A stretch of 64,000 nucleotides of DNA, taken from assembly GCF_002095535.1 (NCBI RefSeq), contig NZ_MLJI01000002.1:753786-817785 (forward strand). Direction: 5' to 3'. The notes under the pieces were generated by a model that worked only from the letters and a program-made list of their open reading frames with translations, was not told the DNA's origin and searched no databases. Positions 27,916 to 35,611 of this stretch are shown in pieces (within the stretch, counting starts at the first letter, position 1; each line of letters starts with the position of its first letter). Made by a program: the position numbers and the translations under genes. This stretch comes from Pantoea cypripedii (GTDB lineage: Bacteria > Pseudomonadota > Gammaproteobacteria > Enterobacterales > Enterobacteriaceae).

Positions 27916-28617
27916 ATGTCACGCTTCGCGAAGGTTCTGGTTGGTTCTTTTTTACTGATGCTGGCGGGCAGCGCCAGTGTTTTGGCTGCGCCCCTGCCGC
28001 GCATCGGGATTATTGGTGCGGGTGATATGGGGGGAACGCTGGGGCGGCTGTGGGTAAAGGCCGGTTATTCGGTGTTTTTTGCCTCCCGCCACCCTCAGGA
28101 GTTACAACCGCTGGTCAGTTCGCTGGGATCGCATGCCCAGGCTGGCACCCCGCTACAGGCGGCAAAATTCGGTGATGTGGTGGTGATGGCGGTGCCGTAT
28201 GGCGCTTTACCGGCACTGGCGAAAAGTCTGGCTGAACCTTTGCAGGGAAAAGTGGTGCTGGATGTCGCCAATCCTTATCCGCAAAGGGATGGAGAGGTGG
28301 CTACGCAGGCATTACAGGCCGGTAGCGGTGTTTACAGCGCCCGTCTTTTCAGCGGTTCAAGGGTGGTACGGGGATTCAATTCGCTGGCGGCTGCCAGCCT
28401 GGCCGCCGATGCACATCGCCCAGGCGAGGCGCTCGCGGTGCCGCTGGCTGGCGACGATAAGAACGCGCTGGATACGGTAGCACAACTGACGCAGGCGGCG
28501 GGTTTCGCCCCGGTGGTGACAGGCAACCTGGCCACCGCGACCTTGTTCCAGCCCGGCAGCGATCTGTTTTTACAGACGCTAACGGCTGATGAAGTCAGAC
28601 AGGCTATTCATCAGTAA
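27916..28617 (+). CDS. Exported NADP-binding Rossmann protein (F420-oxidoreductase-like)
   Basis: A 233-residue protein with an apparent signal peptide (residues 1-25, hydrophobic core, cut near VLA-A). Then comes a Rossmann start, IGIIGAGDMGGTLG, FASRHP, and DVVVMAVPYGALP, as in NADP-dependent F420 reductases and their F420-free relatives. The chosen ATG at 27916 has AAGGA upstream. It follows the LysR gene by 84 bp on the same strand. A dinucleotide-binding enzyme carrying an export signal is unusual; the hydrophobic start could instead be a membrane anchor. Confidence 0.75.
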   Translation: MSRFAKVLVGSFLLMLAGSASVLAAPLPRIGIIGAGDMGGTLGRLWVKAGYSVFFASRHPQELQPLVSSLGSHAQAGTPLQAAKFGDVVVMAVPYGALPALAKSLAEPLQGKVVLDVANPYPQRDGEVATQALQAGSGVYSARLFSGSRVVRGFNSLAAASLAADAHRPGEALAVPLAGDDKNALDTVAQLTQAAGFAPVVTGNLATATLFQPGSDLFLQTLTADEVRQAIHQ

Positions 28618-28632
28618 CTCTCGCCGTACTCA

Positions 28633-28663
28633 CCTGCTGGCATCAGCGTCCAGCAGGTTTTTT
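28633..28663 (+). terminator. Intrinsic terminator
   Basis: CCTGCTGG and CCAGCAGG form an 8-bp stem with a 9-nt loop, followed by TTTTTT, 15 bp past the stop of the Rossmann protein gene. Confidence 0.9.
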
Positions 28664-28856
28664 CCGTGCCTGAACTGATCGATCCCCGCACAACCCTGAA
28701 GCAAATCGTAACCAATCTGGTGCAATGCAATGTCATTATGTATTTGTTTATATAACGATTTTTCGTTTCCCGCTGAATGTCTTCTCCTTAAAACACATAA
28801 CAATCAATCGGTTAAAAAATGATCGCCTGAGGTCAGAAACCTGGCACAACTTTAGC

Positions 28857-28892
28857 TTTGCATATAGTGGATAAAATTATCCTATATGCAAA
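28857..28892. promoter_or_regulatory. Large operator-like palindrome at the MFS-operon promoter
   Basis: TTTGCATATAG and CTATATGCAAA are perfect 11-bp arms separated by 14 bp, with an inner GGATAAAATTATCC that is itself nearly symmetric. TATAGT (28863-28868) in the left arm would serve as -10 to a CTGGCA -35, so a bound protein would block transcription. The regulator is unknown; the XRE/cupin protein at 31801 is a candidate. Confidence 0.65.
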
Positions 28893-28903
28893 ATGAGGCT
28901 GTT

Positions 28904-30211
28904 ATGGTTAATATTATGACGTCCGCCGAGCCTGAGGCATTGTTCAGCCCGCAGATGAAACGCGTGCTGTATGCCAGCGTGATTGGCTCGATCATTGAGT
29001 GGTATGACTTTGTGATTTACGGAACGGCTGCGGCGATGGTGTTCAATCATCTTTTCTTCCCCGCTGTCGATCCGGCAATTGGTGTCATTTTGTCGTTAGG
29101 AACCTACGCGGTAGGCTACTTTTCCCGCCCGCTGGGTGGCGTGATCTTCGGTCATTTTGGCGACAGGTTTGGCAGGAAAGCAATGCTCACGTTAACGTTG
29201 CTGATCATGGGGTTAGGTACGTTTTTAATTGGTTGTCTGCCGACGTATCAACAGATTGGCCTGTGGGCACCGCTGCTGCTGGTAACGTTACGTTTTGTCC
29301 AGGGGCTGGGTATCGGGGGGGAATGGGGTGGTTCAGTGGCTCTGGCGGTCGAACATGCGCCAAAGCACCGCCGCGGACTGATCGGCAGCTTAATCCAGCT
29401 GGGATATCCACTGGGTGTCCTGCTTTCTACCGGGGCATTTGCCTTGATAACCCTGTTGCCGCAGGAAAGTTTTCTGAGCTGGGGCTGGCGTATTCCTTTT
29501 CTGGTCAGCATCGTGCTGGTTTTTATCGGTGCGCTGATTCGCTTATATGTCCATGAAAGCCCGATATTTCAGGAGACCCAGCAAGCAGAGAAAGCCCCTT
29601 CGATCCCGTTTATCGATGTCCTACGCCATCATAAGCAGACTTTTTTTACCGCGATTGGCTTAAAACTCTCAGAAATCGCCTGGGTGGTGACCATCACCGT
29701 GTTTGGCGTCAGTTACGTTACGCAACACCTTGGTTTACCGAAAACGGTGATCCTCAATGGCCTGATTTGTGCGGCGGCACTGGAGCTGATCACGATTCCT
29801 CTTGCCGGTTATTTATCTGACCGCTTCGGGCGTAAGCCGCTGTTCTACGCGGGGTGCCTGTTTGCCATCATCGCTGCCTTTCCGTTGTTCATGCTGTTCG
29901 ATACCCGGGACCCGACCGTTATTGCCATTACGGTTGCCATCGCCGTCAGCCTGGGTCAGGGCATTATGTTTGGCCCGGAAGCCGCCTGGATGTGCGAGCT
30001 GTTCCCTACCCACCTGCGTTACACCGGTGCCTCGATGGGGATGCAGATCGGCGGTGCGCTGGGTGGTGGCGTGGTGCCGGTGGCAGCGGCAGCGCTGCTG
30101 GTCTGGGCCAATGGGGCGACCTGGGGTGTGTCGATCATGCTGATCGCCATTGCCTGTATGACGTTAGTCGCGACCTGGTTTGCCAGAGAAACCTCAACAA
30201 CAGATTTATAA
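28904..30211 (+). CDS. MFS transporter, metabolite:H+ symporter (MHS) type
   Basis: A 435-residue inner-membrane protein with 12 predicted transmembrane segments. IEWYDFVIYGTAA in helix 1 and GHFGDRFGRKAML between helices 2 and 3 are hallmarks of the MHS group (ShiA, ProP, KgtP). DRFGRKP recurs in the second half. The substrate is probably an organic acid or a small zwitterion. An ATG at 28886 lies inside the palindrome arm, so the ATG at 28904, behind AATGAGG, is preferred. It is the first gene of an apparent operon with a MOSC protein and a reductase. Confidence 0.9.
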   Translation: MVNIMTSAEPEALFSPQMKRVLYASVIGSIIEWYDFVIYGTAAAMVFNHLFFPAVDPAIGVILSLGTYAVGYFSRPLGGVIFGHFGDRFGRKAMLTLTLLIMGLGTFLIGCLPTYQQIGLWAPLLLVTLRFVQGLGIGGEWGGSVALAVEHAPKHRRGLIGSLIQLGYPLGVLLSTGAFALITLLPQESFLSWGWRIPFLVSIVLVFIGALIRLYVHESPIFQETQQAEKAPSIPFIDVLRHHKQTFFTAIGLKLSEIAWVVTITVFGVSYVTQHLGLPKTVILNGLICAAALELITIPLAGYLSDRFGRKPLFYAGCLFAIIAAFPLFMLFDTRDPTVIAITVAIAVSLGQGIMFGPEAAWMCELFPTHLRYTGASMGMQIGGALGGGVVPVAAAALLVWANGATWGVSIMLIAIACMTLVATWFARETSTTDL

Positions 30212-30224
30212 CGGGAGAGACAGC

Positions 30225-30737
30225 ATGAGTTCTATCGAGAGTATGGCGTCAGTCACACCTGCCGACTTTACTGGCCAGGTTGAGTTTCTGCACTTATGTC
30301 CCCGCGCCTTTCTGCCGATGCGTTCAGTGCCAACGCTGACCCTGATTGAAGGACAGGGGATTGAGGGCGATCGCTACTGCCTGAGTGGTGGATTTTATTC
30401 GCATAAGCCGGAAGAGGGGCGGCAGGTCACTCTATTTGAGATTGAGACGCTGGAGGCATTAAAACGTGACCACGGTATCGATTTTGCACCGGAGGAGCAC
30501 AGAAGAAATATTACTGTGCGCGGTGTTCCGCTTAACCATTTGGTGGGGCGGCAGTTTTGGGTGGGTGAGACGCTGCTCGAAGCCACACGCTTATCGACGC
30601 CGTGCAAACATCTGGAAGAAATAACCGGTAAACCGGTGTTCGATCCTTTAATTAATCGCTCCGGGTTGAACTGCAAAATCATTAAAGGCGGGCAGGTTCA
30701 TGTTAATGACATCATCAGAGCGCATCGGGTTGGGTAA
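30225..30737 (+). CDS. MOSC-domain molybdenum-cofactor protein (YiiM-like)
   Basis: A 170-residue single MOSC domain. The conserved cysteine that ligates molybdenum is in LSTPCKHLEE (~130), and NITVRGVPLNHLVGRQF is a core segment. MOSC proteins such as YiiM, YcbX and mARC reduce N-hydroxylated compounds with electrons from a partner reductase. The ATG at 30225 follows GGGAGAG. It is 13 bp after the MFS gene and directly abuts the reductase gene, so the two probably form a two-component enzyme. Confidence 0.88.
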   Translation: MSSIESMASVTPADFTGQVEFLHLCPRAFLPMRSVPTLTLIEGQGIEGDRYCLSGGFYSHKPEEGRQVTLFEIETLEALKRDHGIDFAPEEHRRNITVRGVPLNHLVGRQFWVGETLLEATRLSTPCKHLEEITGKPVFDPLINRSGLNCKIIKGGQVHVNDIIRAHRVG

Positions 30738-31688
30738 ATGAAGGCAATAACCTATGTAACTACCGTGGTTACCCGGCTGGAAATGACGGGCGATGATGTA
30801 TTGCTGGTGACGCTGGCCGACCCCGATCGCTGGGAGTTACCGGCCTTTGAGGCAGGGGCGCACCTGGTTCTCATTTTGGGCAATGGCATGAGGCGCGCCT
30901 ATTCCCTGTGTAGCGATCCTGACGACCGTTATCATTATCAGATTGCCGTGAAACGGGAAACGAGCAGCCGTGGTGGTTCGGCGTGGATCCATCATCATCT
31001 TGGCATGGGGGATTGGGTGGGCGTTTCTTTACCGCGCAGCACCATGAAACTCCATCAGGATAAGAAAAAACATCTGTTAATCGCCGGGGGAATTGGTATC
31101 ACCCCGATGCTGGCGTTTATTTATCAGCTGGAAAGAAAATGCCTGGATTATGAGCTGCATTATTTCTATCGCGGAAATCCGCCGTTGTTCAGGGAAGTAC
31201 AGCAGGCGATGAACCATGGTCGACTTTTTCTCTATCCCTCATCGGGAAATGCCGGGGTCAGGACATCCATCGAAGCGATCATGCCTGCTTATAGCGAGGA
31301 TATCTGCCTTTATTGCTGCGGCCCGGAACGGATGATGGTTGCCTACAACCAGGCTGGAGCAGCATGGCCAGAAGCACAGTTGCAGCAGGAACACTTCTCC
31401 GGAGTAGCTCTTGATGATGCGTCGTTACCCCCGTTCACTATTGAGCTGCGTCGCAGTGGTAAAAGGGTGGCGGTTGCCGGAGGGCAAACACCGCTTCAGG
31501 CGTTGCTTGAAGCGGGTGTTGATATCGACTACTCCTGTGAAGGCGGGATTTGTGGTGCCTGTAGCGTTAGCTGGTGTGATGGCAAACCCGTTCATCGGGA
31601 TAAGGTTCTGTCCGCTGAAGAAAGAAAAAGCAAATTAATCCTGTGTGTGGCGGGATGCGACAGTGAAAAGCTGGTGCTCGATTTATAG
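30738..31688 (+). CDS. Flavin/2Fe-2S oxidoreductase (VanB/PDR type)
   Basis: A 316-residue class IA reductase. The flavin-binding RAYSLCS motif (~54-60), the NAD-binding GGIGITPMLAF (~118-128) and CCGPERMM come first. A plant-type 2Fe-2S domain with CEGGICGACSVSWC and a later Cys (~262-305) completes it. Such proteins move electrons from NAD(P)H to an oxygenase such as vanillate demethylase. No oxygenase subunit is present here; the immediate upstream partner is the MOSC protein, with no intergenic base. I infer a MOSC electron donor. Confidence 0.88.
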   Translation: MKAITYVTTVVTRLEMTGDDVLLVTLADPDRWELPAFEAGAHLVLILGNGMRRAYSLCSDPDDRYHYQIAVKRETSSRGGSAWIHHHLGMGDWVGVSLPRSTMKLHQDKKKHLLIAGGIGITPMLAFIYQLERKCLDYELHYFYRGNPPLFREVQQAMNHGRLFLYPSSGNAGVRTSIEAIMPAYSEDICLYCCGPERMMVAYNQAGAAWPEAQLQQEHFSGVALDDASLPPFTIELRRSGKRVAVAGGQTPLQALLEAGVDIDYSCEGGICGACSVSWCDGKPVHRDKVLSAEERKSKLILCVAGCDSEKLVLDL

Positions 31689-31800
31689 TTCCCGATGACC
31701 TGATTATGGTCGCCTCTGCATCGTCGCCAGGCTATAGTGGCTCGTCTCATCATCCAGACGAGCTTTATCCGGTGAAGCTCAGACGCAACCCAGAGAGCTT

Positions 31801-32379
31801 ATGAACAGTCGTTCTGAAGAGAGTACCCGCCAGACAATTTCTTTCCAGTTAAAGCAACAGCGTAAAACGCTAAATCTGTCATTGCAGGCGTTATCTGAAC
31901 TTTCAGGCGTCAGCGTTTCGATGATTTCTCGCACGGAACGGGGGGAGGTGACGCCATCCACCACCGTGCTTTCACGTCTGGTCAATGCGCTGGGCCTGAG
32001 TTTTGCCGGACTGATGGGGTCGCAATCCTCTGAAGATATCGTTGTCATTCGTTCAGGCGAGCAGCCGGTGTTAGAAGACAAACAAAATCGCTTTACCCGT
32101 ACCTGCCTGTCTCCCATTCTTCCTGGGCGTGGAATCGATGTTGTGAAAGTGAATCTCGGCGCGTATTCCGGCTCTGGTGAACTGGTGGCGCATAACTTAC
32201 CCGTCGAAGAATATATCTATGTGCTGGCTGGCAGTGTTGAAGTGACGGTGGGTGAGACGGTCAATCTTCTGCATACCGGTGATTCAATGTATTACGCCGC
32301 AAAAGTTCGACATGGATTTTATAATCCCGCCGATACGGATTGTGAGTTTCTGTTGGTCATTGACGGGAAACAGGGATGA
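31801..32379 (+). CDS. XRE-family regulator with C-terminal cupin domain
   Basis: A 192-residue regulator. Residues ~10-65 form an HTH_XRE domain (LSLQALSELSGVSVSMISRTERGE), and ~115-190 a small cupin (PVEEYIYVLAGSVEVTVG) that probably senses a ligand. It lies 112 bp after the reductase gene and has its own TATAGT-type -10. It is a good candidate regulator for the upstream MFS-MOSC-reductase operon. The ligand is unknown. Confidence 0.88.
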   Translation: MNSRSEESTRQTISFQLKQQRKTLNLSLQALSELSGVSVSMISRTERGEVTPSTTVLSRLVNALGLSFAGLMGSQSSEDIVVIRSGEQPVLEDKQNRFTRTCLSPILPGRGIDVVKVNLGAYSGSGELVAHNLPVEEYIYVLAGSVEVTVGETVNLLHTGDSMYYAAKVRHGFYNPADTDCEFLLVIDGKQG

Positions 32380-32813
32380 GGGATACCGGTTACAGCTGCT
32401 CCCGGTTTCCATAAAAGGCGGTGCAAAGGGGGCGCATAGTTGCTGCTCCACATGCCTTTACTCGCCATAATTTCAATTGCCCTTGTTTTCTTCCTGACGA
32501 ACTCTGCATCCTTTACCATAAATAGCCTCCGTTATTTATCCCTTTATAGACCGATCATATCCTGATGATCAATTGTTTCATTGCGGACAAGCAGATGGCC
32601 TCAGAAAATGTCAGTGATAACCAGCCAGAGTCTCTCCCGCTGAGAGAGTGGTAATTTTCATGGTTCCTGAATATTCACTGATTTTAGTTGCTAACTATTT
32701 TTCTCAGAGCAATCCGAAATTAGCATGCTTCGTTGTCGGCCCTGGCTGGAAAACAGCTAGCCAGCGGTGGGCTAAACGATAAAAACACCATGATGAATAC
32801 AAGGATATTTAAA
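32380..32813. other. Intergenic stretch before the small-peptide gene
   Basis: AT-rich and without a supportable gene; short frames on both strands lack ribosome sites or recognisable content. A short hairpin, CTCTC-CCGCT-GAGAG, lies at 32632-32646. The promoter of the peptide gene should lie here, but I see no convincing -35/-10 pair. Confidence 0.4.
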
Positions 32814-32936
32814 ATGACCATCCGCTTAAACACGATGTCTCTTATTCAGATGCTGCAAACCAAAGACGCTATGGAAAAAATCCAGGCACTTTCAGCGGGT
32901 TGTATGGCGCGTTGTTTTGCAGGAGGTAAGGCCTGA
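32814..32936 (+). CDS. Small 40-residue peptide, candidate modified-peptide (RiPP) precursor
   Basis: The ATG at 32814 follows AAGGAT at seven bases and encodes 40 residues. An amphipathic leader-like helix (MSLIQMLQTKDAMEKIQAL) is followed by a short Gly/Ala/Cys-rich tail (SAGCMARCFAGGKA) with two cysteines four residues apart. A helical leader plus Cys/Gly core is the shape of ribosomal modified-peptide precursors. It is followed by two strong hairpins, a WHxF/FIHH protein and a GNAT acetyltransferase, which could be modifying enzymes. In-frame ATGs at 32790 and 32793 would lengthen the leader. I do not recognise the family. Confidence 0.5.
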   Translation: MTIRLNTMSLIQMLQTKDAMEKIQALSAGCMARCFAGGKA

Positions 32937-32958
32937 TTTTGATCAGGATGCAGAACTC

Positions 32959-32986
32959 ATAAAGCCATTGTCAGCGATGGCTTTAT
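32959..32986 (+). terminator. Hairpin after the peptide gene (attenuator-like)
   Basis: ATAAAGCCAT and ATGGCTTTAT form a perfect 10-bp stem with an 8-nt loop, 22 bp after the peptide stop. The following TTATTACC is only weakly U-rich, so partial termination or mRNA protection is more likely than a full stop. Confidence 0.55.
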
Positions 32987-33003
32987 TACCGGAGTGTATT
33001 AAT

Positions 33004-33023
33004 GCAGGAGGACTTCCTCCTGC
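33004..33023 (+). repeat. Second strong hairpin in the same gap
   Basis: GCAGGAGG and CCTCCTGC form a perfect 8-bp stem with a 4-nt loop, 17 bp after the first hairpin and 42 bp before the next gene. The AGGAGG arm mimics a ribosome-binding site and would be sequestered in the stem. Confidence 0.5.
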
Positions 33024-33065
33024 TTAGCATAAACTGAATGGGCATCATTATTCACTGAGGCTGGT

Positions 33066-33629
33066 ATGCAACAAACAACAAAGATGAGTGCGAATGATAT
33101 TCGGAGCTTAATTTCACCAGAGTATGTTGATATCGTTTTTAACTTCCTCACTGATTATACAGAAACGGTCAGGCATGAATTGATGGATGAATGTCTGAAG
33201 TTTTTATGGATTTGTTCGTCAATTAATAAAAAAGCCTTCGTTCCGGTGAGCCAGGATGTCGATAATGTCTGGCATGCATTTATCCTGCAAACACGTCTGT
33301 ATCCGGGGCTGTGTAGTATTCTGCCGGGAAAGGATTTTATTCATCACCAGAGTGGTTCCTTCCATGATTACATGAGTGCGACATCGGGTCAGTTGATGGC
33401 TGAGGAACTCGTGTTTTGGTTGACTGAATATCACCGTCTGTTCGGCGACTTTACAGCGGAATCGGCTAAACATTGGGTGATAGTTAATTTTCTGATGCAG
33501 GGTGAAGGGTTAAGTCTGGCCGACGTTAATACGCTGGCCGCCGGAGGGGAAGTCAGTGTTTCTTTGACTGATACGGAGGCCCCAGCCAATGCAAAACAAA
33601 CCTCTGTCCTTTCGCATGGCGACTGTTGA
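33066..33629 (+). CDS. WHxF/FIHH-motif protein of unknown function
   Basis: A 187-residue soluble, mostly helical protein. The motif QDVDNVWHAFILQTRLY (about 63-79) followed by FIHHQSG (91-97) is reminiscent of the D-xx-WH-x-HIL..FIHH pattern seen in glycine-rich-domain (GRDP/DUF1399-like) proteins. The conserved His and Asp residues could bind metal. It is not a recognised enzyme family. The start has GAGG upstream. It overlaps the GNAT gene by 41 bp and lies 129 bp after the candidate peptide gene, so it may process or protect the peptide. Confidence 0.6.
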   Translation: MQQTTKMSANDIRSLISPEYVDIVFNFLTDYTETVRHELMDECLKFLWICSSINKKAFVPVSQDVDNVWHAFILQTRLYPGLCSILPGKDFIHHQSGSFHDYMSATSGQLMAEELVFWLTEYHRLFGDFTAESAKHWVIVNFLMQGEGLSLADVNTLAAGGEVSVSLTDTEAPANAKQTSVLSHGDC

Positions 33630-34065
33630 TGATGTCGCTGATATTTATGAACTGATAAACAGTTGCTGCATGGATTTGCCTGGAAAATCAGGGAAAAGTC
33701 GGGGTTCATTGCCTCCGGTTGACGTTGTAAATCTTACACAGCAGTTAAGTGAGCAACGTTCAGCCATCGCTGTGGATAAGCATCGCATCGTGGGTTACGT
33801 CGGTATCAGCCACGTACATTTTGAGGATGAAGACTGGCTGAGAATTGGGCCAATTTGTTCTCTGGCTGAATCTTCCAGTGCAGGCATCAGCCTGATGAAA
33901 TGGTGGAAAACACACTATGTGGTTCGGCAAAACTACGCGGGATTGCTCGGTTATGTCACCAATCCGCGTGTTGCAAAACTCTATCGCTATTATTTTTCTG
34001 CCAGCCATAGAGAATATATCCGGCCAAATGGTGAGGTGATGGATATTATGTATTGCAGATTTTAA
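33589..34065 (+). CDS. GNAT-family N-acetyltransferase
   Basis: A 158-residue protein with the GNAT pattern: FRMATVDDVADIYELINSC at the N terminus, a central strand (RIVGYVGISHVHFED), WLRIGPICS, and TNPRVAKLYRYYFS near the end. The usual R/QxxGxG/A acetyl-CoA loop is weak, so activity is uncertain. The ATG at 33589 lies inside the upstream gene, with GGAGG ten bases before it, giving a 41-bp overlap and likely translational coupling. Candidate tailoring or self-immunity enzyme of the small-peptide cluster; no substrate is evident. Confidence 0.68.
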   Translation: MQNKPLSFRMATVDDVADIYELINSCCMDLPGKSGKSRGSLPPVDVVNLTQQLSEQRSAIAVDKHRIVGYVGISHVHFEDEDWLRIGPICSLAESSSAGISLMKWWKTHYVVRQNYAGLLGYVTNPRVAKLYRYYFSASHREYIRPNGEVMDIMYCRF

Positions 34066-34080
34066 ATATATTGGTAACAA

Positions 34081-34122
34081 AGGGTGCCTGCGGGGCTACT
34101 TATGTCGCCTCGCAGGTACCCT
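34081..34122. terminator. Long hairpin after the GNAT gene
   Basis: Two 16-nt arms (34081-34096 and 34107-34122) pair throughout, with two G-T wobbles, around a 10-nt loop. It lies 15 bp past the GNAT stop and probably ends that transcript. The remaining 300 bp to the next gene is AT-rich, and I see no gene in it. Confidence 0.6.
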
Positions 34123-34419
34123 GGGAAAAAAATCGGATCTCTGGCATTTGAATGGTTCCACGTGGTGTGGAGTGAGATAGGGTAATAAATTCAGCCAATT
34201 GAGAAGACACCATCCGTCGCCTCCGCACCCCAGACATAATTTCAGTATTGTCCTTTGACATCATCTAAGCTCTCTTTGTATACAGGTCATTAATCGTAAT
34301 CTGTGATGCTGGCCGGTTATTTTATCATTGTTATACAATAAAATGTCATTGCCAGGAAGGGCTGTGATGTGAGTGTGAAATTAATGAAGAGAATAACTCA
34401 ATATATCTAAGGAGAGAAT

Positions 34420-35571
34420 ATGCTTTCTGCCACAAGTGCTATTTCGTCTGCCTCAACTTCATCTCTTGCTAATCGATGCCGTGTGGACTCATCTTTTCAT
34501 GCTCCACAAAATATTGTCTCGGTTAATAATACGGAAATAACGCATCCAGGTTCGAATGTCGCTGATGACGTGAGTGAAAAAATGGACTGTTCGATAAAAG
34601 TACCTGAAATAGTCCACTTTGTCTGGGAAGGAAAAGGTGCACCGGAGTCCCATCTTGCTAATATCCTCAACTTCAGAAGAATTAACCCGGAATTCGAGAT
34701 TAAGATCTGGACGACCTGCCCAGCAACGATTATGCGGACTCTGGAAAAAATGCTCCATAGTGATGACGCAAAGTATCGTTATCTGGCATTTAATTTTAGC
34801 GATATCAAAGAGGGTGTACGCTTCCTGAAAACAGAAGATCCCCGGCCACTTTTCTCTGCTTTCCCACCGGGGGTTTATGCTGCCTGGGCGAGAGAACATT
34901 ATGGAAGTTTTGCTAATCAGGCAGCGGCATCCGATGTTACCCGCCTGGCGGCTTTATACCATTTTGGCGGAACTTACTTTGATATCGATGTGAGCATGAC
35001 GAAAAAATTTAACTGCCCGAAGTATAACCCAGAAGAAAAGCAAACATGTGGAATATTAACCTACGGCAACTCCGTCATCACCGCGATAAAAAATAGTCCG
35101 GCAATTGCCGATACATTGATGACTATCGATAAAAACTACAAAGTGATCCCCAGAAAGACCAGTGACGTTTTCTACTCCCGGCACAATTTGTATACCTGTG
35201 ATAAAAGTAGCTTCAGGAATGAAGATGTCTGGGATATTAAGAGAACAACGACCAGAGGAAGATTGATCGGCTCAGTTGCGCTTACAGGAATAGATATTCT
35301 CAAAGAAGCCTGGTGGCCTGAGGCTGATCTCTTCAATTGTAATTACCAATTCGGGCATAACGAGCGTAAGACGACCCTCCCTGCTAATGTCTTCTATTTG
35401 CAGAAGTACAAGAATGAAATATTTCATCTTTATATGGATAATGATGAGAGTAGACAATTTCTGTCAGATTTACATGATCCCCTTTCGCGCGACTGGAGAA
35501 AAGAGGTGGATGGCAAGGCTGAATCCTATAAATGGGTTTCAACAGCGAAATCCAGGCGCACCAGCATCTGA
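34420..35571 (+). CDS. DXD glycosyltransferase (TcdA/TcdB-like), candidate secreted effector
   Basis: A 383-residue protein. VPEIVHFVWEGKGAPESHLANI (61-82 region), AAASDVTRLAALYHFGGTY and the DXD motif FDID (Asp188, Asp190) match the glycosyltransferase core of large clostridial toxins and related GT32/GT44-type enzymes. The first ~60 residues are Ser/Thr/Asn-rich and unstructured (MLSATSAISSASTSSLAN), typical of type III secretion signals. It has no signal peptide or membrane segment. It stands alone, AT-richer than core genes, with hairpins on both sides. Host-directed glycosylation is inference; no hrp box is visible upstream. Confidence 0.72.
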   Translation: MLSATSAISSASTSSLANRCRVDSSFHAPQNIVSVNNTEITHPGSNVADDVSEKMDCSIKVPEIVHFVWEGKGAPESHLANILNFRRINPEFEIKIWTTCPATIMRTLEKMLHSDDAKYRYLAFNFSDIKEGVRFLKTEDPRPLFSAFPPGVYAAWAREHYGSFANQAAASDVTRLAALYHFGGTYFDIDVSMTKKFNCPKYNPEEKQTCGILTYGNSVITAIKNSPAIADTLMTIDKNYKVIPRKTSDVFYSRHNLYTCDKSSFRNEDVWDIKRTTTRGRLIGSVALTGIDILKEAWWPEADLFNCNYQFGHNERKTTLPANVFYLQKYKNEIFHLYMDNDESRQFLSDLHDPLSRDWRKEVDGKAESYKWVSTAKSRRTSI

Positions 35572-35577
35572 ACGATG

Positions 35578-35603
35578 AAGCAGCGCGTTTTATCGCGCTG
35601 CTT
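35578..35603. terminator. Bidirectional terminator-like hairpin (REP-like)
   Basis: AAGCAGCGCG and CGCGCTGCTT form a perfect 10-bp stem with loop TTTTAT, between the stops of two convergent genes. The CGCG..ATCGCGC core relates it to the hairpins at 25870 and 59026. Confidence 0.65.
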
Positions 35604-35611
35604 AACTTCTC

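Noticed and set aside
34140..34170. hrp-box-like GGAACC upstream of the glycosyltransferase gene
   Set aside because: GGAACC occurs only on the minus strand and has no CCAC partner at the right spacing.
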